From the NCBI GenBank assembly GCA_019188255.1, contig JAETXT010000001.1, positions 4,092,001 to 4,156,000 of the forward strand: a stretch of DNA of 64,000 bases. Reading direction: 5' to 3'. Position numbers and translations under genes: made by a program. Positions 1 to 11,143 of the stretch are shown here, piece by piece (within the stretch, counting starts at the first letter, position 1; every line of letters starts with the position of its first letter). This stretch comes from Verticillium longisporum (Eukaryota; Ascomycota; Sordariomycetes; Glomerellales; Plectosphaerellaceae). The notes under the pieces were generated by a model that saw only the letters and a list, made by a program, of their open reading frames with translations, had not been told where the DNA came from and ran no database searches.

Positions 1-1459
1 GATCATGAAGTGCAAAAGAAAGACTCGTGCCGAACGACCAGCGGCGGTCGAGGGCATAGATGCACCAGAAGACCCGAACGGCGAGGTTCCGGTCGTGCGT
101 CTCTTGGAAGTTATCGACCAAGCTCTGTTTTCGGTGCAGGCCCATTTCGAGAGCAGTGCGGGCGGCGGTGCCGATGAGACGCCAGGCGAGGAGCTCCTCG
201 TCACAGTGGAAATGGTATATGCTCTGCCAACGAAGGGCACCGGTCAGTATTTGATATCAATGAAGAGACATTCGTGCTTACGAGCATTGTGCACAATTGC
301 ACCTCTTTGAGGTCAACATTGAGGCGCGACGCATAGCTGATCTCTGCCTCGACCGAGTCTGTCAGCAATGTGCTCGCGTCGTTCCTGCCGTGCGCCTCGA
401 TGACGATACCCGTGGCGATGGCAATCTTCATGAGTCGCATATCCTTTTGCAGCGCTCGCCGCATCAAAGGCGCCATGTCTTCCTCGGGGTTCCGAAGAAA
501 GGCCAAGACCTGGGGAACGCCGGCAGCAAGATGGGCCACCTCGATGAAAGGGTAGACGGATTCGACTTCCTCTTGGAACACGTCCAGCAGGCGCAGAATC
601 TCCCCCGGCGCAAACGTCAGCAGGGGATCGTAGCCCAGACCAACCTGCGAGGCCATCTGCGGCGCGGGAGACGACGGCCCCGGAGAGCCAGCGCGCGAGT
701 CCGGGGCACTCGGCGACAGAGCCTCGTTCGACCCAATGCCCATGCGCGTCAGGGAGATTTCGGCGATGCGCAGGCTGAAGGCAGGTCGCGTGGGACCAAC
801 AAAGTGCGGCTGCATCGGCTCGGCGCTCTTGTGCCTCGACGCTCTCGCGTTGGCCGAGTACGCAGGGCTCACTTGCTGATTCGTGCCGAGGGGCGCGACC
901 CCGTAGTCGCTGCTGCGGCCTCGGTCGGTGAGTTCTCGCATGCCCTCGATCAGGGTGGCGACCTGCTGTTGGAGGCGTGAGATGTCCTCGGCGAGGTTTT
1001 CCATCTGGGGGTTCTCTCTCCTGTGATACGTAGGAAATTTGAGTCTTCGTTCCGTGAACGTCGAGAGATGAGATGACGGGTGAACCTACGAACTGCTATC
1101 ATCTCCAATAGTGCCTTCCTGCGATTCCTTCTCGACTTCCACGTCTTTGGCCCGCGTGGTCGAGTTGGGGGCTACAACGCAGGTGGCGCCATCGGTGATG
1201 CATCTTTGGCATTCAAGCTGATTGTCGGCTCTGATGCACTTGAGTTTTCGTTTCTGGCATTGTTTGCTGGATGAGTTCGAATCAGCAGTGGCCGTGGCAG
1301 ACGCATACGGGTCTGCAAATGAGCTGGGGAGGGGACGCCTCACCATGCGTTGGTGGTGTACTTGGCCCTCTTTTTCGCAGCGGGCTCTCCAGTTGACGAT
1401 GCAGCTGCAGGCCGCTTGAAGGGCGTGGAATTTTCTGGCTGTTGGTCATTGGAGGACAT
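1..1459 (-). CDS. Zn2Cys6 fungal transcription factor (3' end off the window)
   Basis: DNA-binding regulator, probably nuclear. The start at 1459 gives a basic N-terminus (KKRAKYTTNA). Removing an intron at 1267-1343 completes a binuclear cluster CKQCQKRKLKC, then eight residues, then CQRC and ITDGATC, all six cysteines present. Further introns fit at 1021-1089 (GTAGGT..CACAG) and 224-281 (GTAAGC..GGCAG). A leucine-rich segment (MENLAEDISRLQQQVATLI) follows the cluster, as usual for the dimerisation coiled coil. Downstream comes the fungal-specific regulatory (MHR) domain, including the typical stretch FWCIYALDRRWSFGTS near position 40-85. The C-terminus lies beyond base 1. It is the outermost gene of the metabolic cluster, so it is a candidate pathway regulator. 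Family is clear; target genes are inferred only. Confidence 0.88.
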
Positions 1460-1999
1460 GTCAATCGAAGACCTATTCAGAGCCCCCATGGTTGTTGCGC
1501 AATGTGCTCAATGGCACAGCATCCAGCTAGGCATTGGAGCTTGAATGGATGTGAGAGTGAAGCTTGGCTTCAGGATTCCGGGGTCGTAAGGAGGGGAAAG
1601 GCTGCTGACATATAAGGGGCCACCAGGGAGAAGGCGGCGATTTCCAGTGGACCACACGCTATGATACAGGGGTGCCGCCAGTGAACCCAGCCGTGGCAGG
1701 CGTCAGCGTGCTGCGCCAGGCTCGACAAAGGTACTGGCCACAGCGCGGGCGCTGGATTCAGCACCCAGCGCCACCCCTGCCTTCCCCGCATCCACATGGC
1801 ACAGCGTCAGGAAAGATACAAAAAGGTACATTCATGGCACGCGACTCAGGCTGGGTGCCAGCTGGTCAGAGGGGACGAATCAACACGAACGGATTGCTAA
1901 CCGCGCCCGAACAGGTACCTAGCATGCGAAGTGGAAACCTCACAATGGATTGGTAGAGTACACTGATGATTCTATCGCTCTCTTCTACCTTCTCCCAGT
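1460..1999. other. Intergenic region between TF and acyl-CoA dehydrogenase
   Basis: About 540 bases hold the promoter of the minus-strand regulator and the 3' flank of the acyl-CoA dehydrogenase. Short open frames here match no recognisable family and show no intron logic. Nothing further is supported. Confidence 0.5.
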
Positions 2000-3845
2000 T
2001 TACATCCGGCTCTTGACACCCTTGCCCGTCACCTGTCGCAGTTCATCCGAAATTTTCAAGGCTCGCCTCGTCGCCAGGTCAAGTAGGATCTCCTCGCTAC
2101 CGCCCGGCACGGTAATGGCCTTGACGTCGCGCCAGATGCGCTCGACACGCTCGCCACGACCACCTCTGGTAAGACCGATGCCGCCGAGGGTCTGCACCGC
2201 CTCGCGGACGACGTGCTCCAGCACGATGCCCGAGTGAGCCTTGAGCTGCGCCGTCGTGCCTGCGAGCAAGAGGTCTGCCTCGGCCGGAGCCAGCTGCGAC
2301 AACTGATAGATCAAGCTCTGTGCGACAAGTTAGCGGCGACAACGCAACAATACGTGTCGCGTTGACCTACCTCAATCCAGGACTGCAAAGCTTCCGTTTC
2401 TCGGCTCATGTTGGCGAACTTGAACCTGATGACGGCTTTGGTCCGGTCTGTCAGTATCTCATCATGTCCTCACGGGGCAGAATTCTCGCGTACGATGCTC
2501 TACCAGCTTCTTCCCAAAGGTCTCTCGGCTCAACGCGTAGCTACAGTTGTGAGCATGATGCGACTCGAGAGAGCAAAAAATACACTCACGAAATCGAGTC
2601 CTCGAGGCACACCCTCGCGCATCGCAGAGCTTGAAAGCCAATGAACAGCCGCTGGTCGTGTTAACTTTGCCCAAGGTATTCGAGGCAAAACCCAGAATCG
2701 GACGTACCTCATGGTTAAAGTTCGACACGATGTATTTGAACCCCTTGCCTCGTTCACCGACGACCATGTCAATGGGGACGCGAACCTCGTCGAGGTCGAC
2801 AAATGCCGTGCCGGCGGCCGTGGATCCCGACATGGTCATGTGCCTTGTAGTAACACCTTCAGTCCTTGGTATCACGAGCAGGGTCATGTCTCCACTCGTC
2901 TCTTTGACCAGGGCGAGGAAGTAGTTCGAGTACATTCCGGACGTGATCCACTACATTCGATGTGTCAGACAGGACGCCTGGGACGACGGACATGAATATT
3001 CTTGGCTGACCTTCTTCTGGCCGTTGACGATGAAATGAGATCCGTCATCTGACAGCCGTGCTTCAGTCTGAAGGCCTTGAACATCGGAGCCGGCTTCTGG
3101 CTCTGTGATGGCCAGTGCAATACGGGCACGACCAGAAAGAATATCGTGGACAACACTGTCGCATGTCAGACTCGTACCGACTCGGTGATCGAAAAGCTCT
3201 TACGTCTTCTTCAGCTTCTCTGAGCCAAACTTTTGCAACGCAGGAACTGCCAGGGTCTATGTGGCAGAGTCAGCAAGCCCTCTCTATGTCAGCTTTGCGA
3301 TACTTACAACACCACCAACAAGGCCATTTTCGACGCTGTCAGGTGGATCAGCATTTCAGTAGCAGAATGCACTCATGCCGTAACTCACCCGATGCCGCCT
3401 ATCCTGCCAAACTCATCGTGAATGATCAAGTCGTGGAAGCCATCCCACTCATCGGCAGGAACGTCGCCGATGATAGGATACTTTCCCTTCCATTCAGGGT
3501 GGACTTTGGCCCCGGAGGCCATGGGCATCAATAGGCCATCCTTCGCCGCCTGTTCGTAAAGACCGTCTGGCAGTGTCGCCGCGATTTCCCAGTCCTGGAC
3601 GTGCGGCAAGAGGTGCTGCAGAGGTGTCAGATGGCAGCCAGCACGACGTACCGTTCCGAACAGCTTCGACAGCCGGCCTTAGAAGTACGCACCTTATCAA
3701 CCCAGGCTCTCATCGCTTGCCGCAGCCTGCGATGGCTTTCCTTGTAATACGGGCTCGGGCATCCCCGCGCCCAGGGCGCCTCGGCAAACGGCAGAGGCGA
3801 GCCAAAGACCCAATTGGTCTTGATGTTCTCTGATAGGACGGACAT
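2000..3845 (-). CDS. Acyl-CoA dehydrogenase with C-terminal PTS1 (SRM)
   Basis: FAD enzyme predicted to introduce an alpha,beta double bond into an acyl-CoA. The start at 3845 reads [15 protein letters not shown]. Intron 3616-3692 joins the codons to [10 protein letters not shown]. Several short introns follow. The exons show the family hallmarks in order: [17 protein letters not shown] FAD/substrate signature near 3050-3120, a middle beta domain ([18 protein letters not shown], 2750-2830), and the C-terminal helical domain ([15 protein letters not shown]) ending in [10 protein letters not shown] then TAA at 2000-2002. The last three residues SRM fit the peroxisomal PTS1 consensus [SAC][KRH][LM]. 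It is divergent from the P450 gene, sharing a roughly 400 bp promoter. Fungal members of this type occur in host-selective-toxin and other secondary clusters; substrate here is unknown. Confidence 0.88.
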
Positions 3846-4026
3846 GTTGCATTCGATGCGACCAGGCGAGAGAAACAGAATCCCGATTTGATGAACTGAA
3901 ATCGGGCCTGATACGTCTGAATAAATGCCGACTTTCCTCCATGATCTATGTCAATTCGGCGTTGACCAACACGCCATGCCCCACGCAATCTTCCTCTCCC
4001 GGAATCGACCAAGGCGGAATGTGTGT

Positions 4027-4059
4027 GGAGATTTCCGGCGTGATTCCGGGGTACCCCGC
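4027..4059. promoter_or_regulatory. CGG-rich repeats in the ACAD/P450 divergent promoter
   Basis: Direct copies of TTTCCGG and ATTCCGG lie within 30 bases in the shared promoter between the divergent acyl-CoA dehydrogenase and P450 genes. CCG/CGG triplets are the usual half-sites of Zn2Cys6 regulators, and three such regulators are encoded in the two metabolic arms. Function is inferred. Confidence 0.35.
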
Positions 4060-4252
4060 GTCACCCGGAACATTCGGCTGGGCATATGCTGCACGCCCTG
4101 AACCGCAATTGATAATTGCTGGAAACGAGCGTGTGTATGTATGTACGTCAAATGCAAGAAGCAGTCTCCCAAGGCTTGTAAGGCCATACCGTTGAATAAA
4201 TCCTGTGCGCCACCAACGCTTGCACGTCGAAAAGCCAACCACCACCGCCGAC

Positions 4253-5998
4253 ATGATCATCGAACAGATTTTACCAAAGACGCCTCTCGGGTTTCTCGCC
4301 CTCATTCTGTCACTTCTCGCTGCCAAATTACTAGTGAACAGGTTCGGCGGAGGGCTCAATGGCATACCAGGCCCGTTCGCCGCGAGCTTCACCGACTGGT
4401 GGCGAGTATTCGTCGTGTGGGGACGTCGACCAGAGCTCTCGCACATCAAACTGCACGAGAAATACGGCCCACTGGTCCGGCTCGGACCGCGCACCGTCTC
4501 GGTAGGCAACGCGGAGGCGATCAAGACAATCTACGCTCTGAATGCAGAGTTCGTCAAGGTAAGCCTCTCCCCTCGCGCCTTGGCCGGGAACATCACGCTC
4601 ATCGGTGCGACAGTCGGGCTTCTACCCCGTGCAGCAGACAATCGCCAATGGTCACTGCCTCCAGAGCATGTTCAACACGACGGACGAAAAGTTCCATGCC
4701 AGGCTGCGACGATCTGTATCTAGCGCCTACTCGATGAGCACGCTGGTCAACTTTGAGCCACTCGTTGATTCGACTTCCGAGGAATTCCTAAAGCAGCTCA
4801 AGCAGCGATACACCCGGAACGAGAAGGCCAAGGGCGAGCTTGATTTCGGACAATGGCTGCAGTTTTATGCTTTTGACGTCATTGGCGAGTTGACGTATTC
4901 CAAAAGACTTGGTTTCGTGGACCGTGGGGAAGATATTGATGATATTATTCACAACCTCGAGGGTCTACTTAACTATGTGGCGGTTGTAAGTACTCCATCC
5001 TTTCTTGTATGGCATGATGGAACGCCAATCTGACTCACGTTTTCAGGTAGGACAATTGCCGATCCTGGATAAACTGCTGCTCAAGAACCCCCTCAGAATG
5101 TGGATGAGCAAGCACAACCTCCTCAACTTCAACTCGCCCGTGGTCGAGTTCGCAAAAAAGCGAATGGCGGAGCGGAGTGACATTGAGAAAGAAGCTCAGG
5201 AAGAGCTACCCGCCGGAAAGACTGCGCGAAAAGACTTCCTATCACGCTTCAAGGATGCCCGCAAGAAGGATCCGGACTTCATCAGCGAGGAACGTGTGCT
5301 GGCCTTGACGGTCGCCAACATGTTTGCCGGCTCCGATACAACCGCCATCAGCCTTCGGGCCGTGTTCTACCTGCTGCTGAAGCACCCGGAGAAGATGGAG
5401 AAGCTCCTTCACGAGCTATCAACAGAGAGTCAGGCTGGCAGGTTTGCGCGCCTAGATGCACTGGTCCAGTGGGAGGAAGTGCGCTCCCTGCCGTACCTGA
5501 GTGCCGTCATCAACGAGGCTCTACGATGTCATCCGGCTGCGGGTCTCACGCTTGAGCGAGTGGTGCCAAGTCAAGGGATCGATGTTGCCGGCCAGCGTAT
5601 TCCTGGAGGGACAATCGTCGGCTGTTCAGCCTGGGTCGTACACCGTGATAAGTCGGTGTTCGGCTCGAGAACGGACGAGTTCCGCCCGGAGCGATGGATT
5701 GATGCCAATCCGGCTGAGCTCTCCCTGATGAAGAGTTGCCTATTCTCGTTCGGCGCCGGTTCGAGGACTTGCATTGGGAAGAACATCTCGCTTCTTGAGA
5801 TCTTCAAACTTGTACCAGCGATTCTGAGGACTTTCGAGGTAAGTCTTGTCACACTCTGCCCAAGATGACCGACTTGACTAACGTCGCCTGAAGCTTGAAT
5901 TGGTTGATCCAGATTCGCCTTGGGTGCTGCACAACGCTTGGTTCGTCAAGCAGAGCAATCTATTTGTCAGGCTCAAGGAGAGAGAAAGTATTTTGTAA
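4253..5998 (+). CDS. Cytochrome P450 monooxygenase, membrane anchored
   Basis: Heme-thiolate monooxygenase, likely on the ER membrane and acting on a cluster intermediate. Four exons, 4253-4558, 4614-4985, 5047-5838 and 5894-5998, join in frame to 524 residues, a normal length. The N-terminus has a hydrophobic anchor (GFLALILSLLAAKLLV) and a proline-rich hinge (GIPGPF). The I-helix shows MFAGSDTTAI, the K-helix EALR (ExxR), and the heme loop FGAGSRTCIGK (FxxGxRxCxG, cysteine ligand present). All introns use GT-AG. The start was chosen at the ATG just before the anchor; the upstream in-frame extension lacks typical features. It is divergent from the acyl-CoA dehydrogenase. The exact CYP family cannot be given; E-helix spacing and the pisatin-demethylase-like look suggest a fungal catabolic or secondary-metabolic P450. 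Confidence 0.93.
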
Positions 5999-6616
5999 AA
6001 GAAAAGAGAAAATTGAAGAAATAAATACTTAAAAAAATTCATTACCCATGATAAGTGTATACGCTTCAAGCGTGGCTCGACAGTCTCCAAAACATAAGGT
6101 TTGCCGACGTGGTGGACCGAGCAGAGTGAAGGAGCTTTCTGCAGGCGTTTTGCGCCATTATTGGTGAGCTAGGGGCTTAAAAAGCGTTTGAGTTCTGGCC
6201 CTCCGCAGATAGGAGGGCATTCGCTGCCCTTGTATACGCTTTCCTGGGGCCTCAGCCCCTGAACTAGCCCCCTGAAGCCCCCCTGTTCCTTGGCTCCGCA
6301 GGTGACTCCTGATAAATTTCGCTGTGGATCTTATCATTGGCAATAAATCTTCCTAGGTGGTGAAGTTGGCGAACACAGCACATTCTGTAATCACCACCGG
6401 AACACCGCAGAAAAACGCAACAATGGCTCGTTGGTCACGCGCAAATCTTCGCAACAAGCCATGACCTACAGATAATAGGTGATAATAATAGGTAATATTC
6501 AAATAACTAATTGAGTCTCAACGTTCCCAGAACCTTTCACATATCTTCCGTGTTCGAGTAGTTTGAAGGCGATTTGCATCTCCTCAACTTAAGAAAGGCT
6601 ATTGATATAGCCTTAC
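5999..6616. other. Intergenic region, tail-to-tail
   Basis: Lies between the 3' ends of the P450 and the MFS gene. It is A/T-richer just after the P450 stop (A-rich 5995-6045, a likely 3' end region). No gene is supported. Confidence 0.5.
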
Positions 6617-8381
6617 TTACTGCTCGATCGGTCCAGCCTTGAGACGTAGAAAGTGGCCGTACTTGTGAACAATGCCAACAATAATCACGCCGAAAGCGAC
6701 AACCCCAGCCTGGGTACCGAAGCTGCCATCGAACCCAACCTTGGCACCCCAGGGCTGCTGAAAGTAGCCAACGCTGAACCCTCCAATGGCGCGGGCAAAG
6801 TTCGACCAGCCCGAAACCTCAGCAGGGGCGGTTGGATACGAGTCCAACACGAACGCAGAGACCGCCACCGAAGTGAGCATGATTCCGAAGCTGTGAAGGC
6901 CCCATCCCATGATGACCGCTGCGACAAACAGAGGCCGGTCGAGTGATTGCCCGAGTAGAACATGCCCTCCGCCCATGGGAATAGCGGCTAGGTAGATCAT
7001 TTAGAGTCGTGCCTCGGGCACGAAGACACCATTGTGCTTAGGAACGTAGCGTTGAGCGACCCAGTCGTTGATGTAGTGGCCGAATACCTCTCCGAAGATG
7101 ACACCGACGATGGGCGAGAAATAAAGATAGCCGAGGCTAGTGAAAGAGTACCCGTAGCCACCAAACTCACGTGGGGTGCCGAAAAGAATAGCAGTCGTGA
7201 TGTTGATGCCAATGGCCCAAGCGAAGAAGAGCAGGCTATTCACCATATTAGTGTCCGCTTCCGACCCAAGATGCGAGAGATCTGCTGGAAAACTTACTAT
7301 GCGGCAAGGACGAGGAAAACGACTGGCTTCGTCAAAGTGATGATGTACTTCTTGAAAGATTGGTAGACAGGCTTGTAGTAGCCCTTCTGGTTGCGAAACT
7401 CCCAAATGCCGACAATGCGGGACATTCTTGACCAGAAACCTGTTCCACGTCGAGGTTGATTGGAAGAGGGAATCTCACGGTTATACCAAGTTTCGTCGAG
7501 GAACAGGACAATAACGATCATGTCAAGAGCACAAACGCCGACACAGGTCCAGAATACATCCTGCCACTTATGGGTGGCGCCGAGAACGAAATTGCCCACA
7601 AGGGGACCCCAGTAAGGCGAGGCAATGTAAAGCAGGGCCCAGATTCCGATCTTGCGAGCTCGTTCGTGGTGGAAGAACATGTCTCTGATGAATGCAATCG
7701 AAATGGTTTGCGAAGATGTGATGAAAAACCCCTTCAGCGCACGCATGGCGTAGAAAGTCGAAAAATTTGGCGCGAGAGCTGTTCCAATCGTAAAGAGAAA
7801 ACCTATGAGGTTCGACCAGAACAAAGTAGGGGCTCTGCCCATGATGGAAGTCAATGGCACCCAGATCAAACCACCCAGAGCCCTTAGAAGATTAGTACAT
7901 GTACAGGTTTCGATTTCGGGGACATTGAAAATGCTCACATCATTAGGACGTTGATGCTATTGGTCTCGTTCACTCGACTAATACTTTCATGCCACTCCTG
8001 AGCCTGCAAAAGAATAGGAGCGCTGCCTGCAGCTGATGTAAAGTCGGCACAGAACGCTCCCCATGCGACTACGAATAGAACGGCATGTTTTTTCCAAGAT
8101 GGCCAGTTTAGTGGGTCATCTTTATCATCAGTAGGTTGCGGAAGAAGAACAGTCTGAAGGGTGGTCAGTGAAAGTCGCCTAGAGCGATTGTGAAAGGAGA
8201 TATTTACGTGTCCGTCCTTAGCAAGGCGTAGACCTGTATCAGCTGCCGTGTCAACGCGAAGGATGACACCAGCTTCGACTTTGGCAGATTGCGGCACAGG
8301 CTCAACAGTTGGGCGCTTGGTCAGGGCTTCAACATCCCTCGACGAGACGTGTTCAACGTCAGTCTTCTCCGTGATGGCCAT
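6617..8381 (-). pseudogene. MFS drug/metabolite exporter (DHA1 type) with an in-frame stop codon
   Basis: Proton-antiport type major-facilitator exporter of the fungal DHA1 group, expected in the plasma membrane. The start at 8381 precedes a long cytosolic N-terminus and the family landmark DDKDDPLNWPSWKK before TM1. Three introns splice cleanly: after KDGH (GTAAAT..TTCAG), inside VLMMALGG (GTGAGC..CTAAG) and inside VLAAYLLFF (GTAAGT..AATAG). The rest matches a 12-TM carrier with the loop motif HNGVFVPEARL. Immediately after this, codon 7001-7003 is TAA, and the same frame continues with MIYLAAIPMG and about four further TM helices to a natural end at 6617. No sensible intron removes the stop without deleting the conserved motif. 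A truncated protein would lose TM9-12, so loss of function is likely. Confidence 0.8.
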
Positions 8382-9199
8382 GACTCGAAAGCAATTGGTG
8401 TTGCTGGAAGGTACAAAGATACTGAGTGGTGTTCTGTCTACTGCCGACCCTCAACAAATGGTCGAGGGCGACGACTGTCTTTATTCGATTGAACCAAAGG
8501 TTCATGTGCTAGACTTTGCACTGAATGACCACTGAACTGCCAAAACCTCCATCCCGAAATTGCGAGCCTGGGGTCCCCGTGGGATAGCTCAAGGGAAATT
8601 CCACAATCTAGTGGCACTATTGGGGGTGGCTTTGGCCTCCATTCAGGTTGTGACACAGCTCGCCCCCTAGTCGTTGGGCGTTTTGGCCATCAAAGCCACT
8701 TTGGAATTTCCGATGGATTTCCGCAACCAGCCAACTTTCACCTTTAACTAATATGGTGCAACCTGTAATATGTCGTTTGGCCTATCGATCATGCCTTGGA
8801 ACCATTAAGGTTTGGCGAATTCCATCTGCCAAGAACTGGACGGAACACTGCTTGGCAACTTCATCAACCAACTAATCTTGCCGGACCCTGCGGATAGCGA
8901 GTCATCTCAAAATGAGTGACGCGTGTCATGTCGATGCCGATGTTTGAATTCCGTCTTATCATATTCCGATGCCCTGCTAATGTCATTGCTTCGACTGCAG
9001 ATGGCATTGCATTTTGATTGCGCTAGAGCCTTCGGTAGAGGATTGGTTACTCACGCAGACGGATGTGTCTTGCTATTTGTGCAGATACAACGAAGGTTCA
9101 AAAGTTTAAGATGGGTTTCATTGTGATGTAGCAATGACGTGAATTGAACAAGCCTACGTAAAGCAACGCCAGAATACCTCAAGCACCATGCCCAAGCCC
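8382..9199. other. Intergenic region upstream of the MFS gene
   Basis: About 820 bases form the MFS promoter and the 3' flank of the PRISE-type reductase. A GGAATTTCCG motif sits at 8703-8712. No additional gene is supported; short frames lack splice or family support. Confidence 0.5.
8703..8722. promoter_or_regulatory. GGAATTTCCG plus GGATTTCCG pair upstream of MFS
   Basis: Two near-copies of the motif GGAATTTCCG lie about 320 bases upstream of the MFS start codon. The same core occurs in other cluster promoters (see 10934, 16702 and 33593). It would suit a Zn2Cys6 dimer; this is inferred. Confidence 0.35.
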
Positions 9200-10730
9200 C
9201 TAGTTGACAATTTCTACAGTTTCAACGTGACCAACCTCCGTTCCAAACTTTGAGTCCACAATGAAGTTCTTTACTCCATGCGACTGAGGCTCAACCCCAT
9301 TAGACTTGGGCTCAGCCTTCTTGGAGCCATTAACGGCAGCCGCGGATTCGCGTGCGGTCACCGCATCGCCAGGATGAGGAGCGAGCTTGGCCCTGGTATC
9401 GGCTGGCGCCGATGGCTGCTCAATAGTAAGGGGAAGAATGCCGGCGTTCTCGAAGGAGCGGAAGGTCTCAATGTACGTGTCGTACGTGTCATCGTACCTG
9501 GTCCAGCCGAACTTGCGAGCCTTGGAAACGGAGCCAATGGTGAGCCAAGCCTTGCCAACTGCCCAGTCAAAGAAATCCCAAGTACCCCAGTTGAATGCTT
9601 CGGGGTTTCCACCATGCTTCTCTACGACACGTTTCCAGATGGGGGCCTTGTCCTTGGCCCACTGGGTCATGAGGAAGTTGTGCTCCATGCGCTGGCCGTC
9701 ACCGGCGGCGCTCCATTCTTGTATCTCGGGGAACTAATCATACGAAGTCAGCAGTGAGAGCGGACAGGCTAGAGACAAAACTCACATCAACACCGAAGTA
9801 CTTTCCAAGCTTCGGCCAGAAGTGCTTCCACACGAAAACATCACCGTTGGTGTGGTTGAATGCTTCGTTCTTGGTGTTTTCTGATGTAGCTGCCCAGACG
9901 TTCATGTCTGCAAGGCTGGGGGCATAAGATGCATCATCGACAGAGTTGTAGAAGAACTTGTTTCCGGGGAAAACGGGTACCTCTCCCATCTCACGACAAG
10001 TCAGAATGTAGATGGCCAGAGTCAAGGCAGCAGACATGCCGTTACCTGTTGTTCTATTGTCAGGAACGACCTTCTTTGTTTTTCGATAGCATTCTGACTC
10101 ACCAGCAGGCGTAAATCCGATGATGGCGTTGGGACGGATAACATTCCAGTCCCATTCTCTCTTGGAAGCGAGATCGAAAAGATAATCTTCCTGGGGGAAG
10201 TAGAAGTTCTCTCCATGATCCTCATAGCGCGGCATCCCTTCGTGAATTGGGACCTCGACAGGTCCAAGATGGACGCCATAGTTCTAATCATCTGTGTGTG
10301 AGTTCCCGGTTCAACGAATGGATCAAGGCTGAAGGATTACCTTTCCACCAGTGCTGAGGCAGACACGCTTCAACGAGTTCCAGGCGACCGTGTCGATGGC
10401 ACTAAGGAAATTCTTGAACAAAGGTACGTTGAGGTCCCGAAGCTTGGCGAAGTCGGCAGTGTGAACATAGGAGGCGAAAAAGGCATGTGTGACGTCGTGG
10501 CACAACGGCTTCATAGCCTCCACAAGTTCATCGACTGGCTTCAAGAAGTCCAATGCAACAAAGCGAATGCGAGGATCTTGCCAGAACACTTGTGTAGGTG
10601 TCCTCCTGGAAGAAATGACAATCTTGGACCATTCGGTCGCTGGCTGACGTATGAGGTGTTCGACAATGGCATTGCCAGTAATGCCATTCGCACCAGTGAC
10701 GAAGGCGACCTTTGCGCGGGTTGGAGACAT
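9200..10730 (-). CDS. PRISE-type SDR reductase (progesterone 5-beta-reductase/iridoid-synthase-like)
   Basis: NAD(P)H-dependent short-chain dehydrogenase of the extended, atypical PRISE group, which reduces activated C=C bonds of enones or enals. The start at 10730 gives MSPTRAKVAF. Dinucleotide binding is shown by VTGANGITGNAIVEHL. The family-specific catalytic region reads STGGKNYG (lysine) and, downstream, NFYFPQED, equivalent to the NFYYxxED tyrosine motif in plant enzymes. Introns fit after STGGK (GTAATC..GATTAG), inside FTPAGNGMS (GTGAGT..CAACAG) and after GVD (GTGAGT..GATTAG). The C-terminal 70 residues form a low-complexity tail rich in Ala, Lys and Gly. It is head-to-head with the CoA ligase across a 413 bp promoter, suggesting co-regulation. 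In this cluster it could reduce an enoyl or enal intermediate; substrate unknown. Confidence 0.85.
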
Positions 10731-10933
10731 GATTTTGGTGTAGAAGTGATATGGGTGCAAATAACAGGCTGGTGTGAAGTTGGCAGTGAAACTCAATGCC
10801 GACTTCAATCGAATACTTTATGTCTTTGTATCGGCAGCACTGCTATGCGAATGTCACGCGTACAATGGGCGATGTGAGGAAATAATTCCGGAGAATCTGG
10901 AAATCCATCTTTGGGGTGCGAGTGGAGCGCTAA

Positions 10934-10955
10934 TCGAAATTCCGAAGTCGCCGGA
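10934..10955. promoter_or_regulatory. Divergent promoter element CGAAATTCCG..CCGGAA
   Basis: Lies in the 413 bp head-to-head promoter of the reductase and the CoA ligase. CGAAATTCCG is followed within a few bases by CCGGAA, and a further TTCCGG occurs near 10885. It resembles the motif upstream of MFS, regulator 2 and regulator 3. Predicted Zn2Cys6 site only. Confidence 0.35.
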
Positions 10956-11143
10956 ACTTGACCAGTCCGAGGTTGGCCGTAGCTTCGGGGTCCTGGACCG
11001 AACGCCCGGTGACCAGCTATGGCTAAACAAAATGCCATCAGGTCCTGTGTGAGCTTGTTCTATTCTTCTTGTAGCTCACAGATTGTTTTGCGGTTCTTCT
11101 GATTTCTTTTGCTGGTACACTTTGAAAGCAATCCTCCGTCAAG

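Noticed and set aside
7001..7046. Short intron removing the MFS stop codon
   Set aside because: It would be about 45 bases with weak donors (GTGTCT or GTGCCC) and would delete the conserved motif before the stop.
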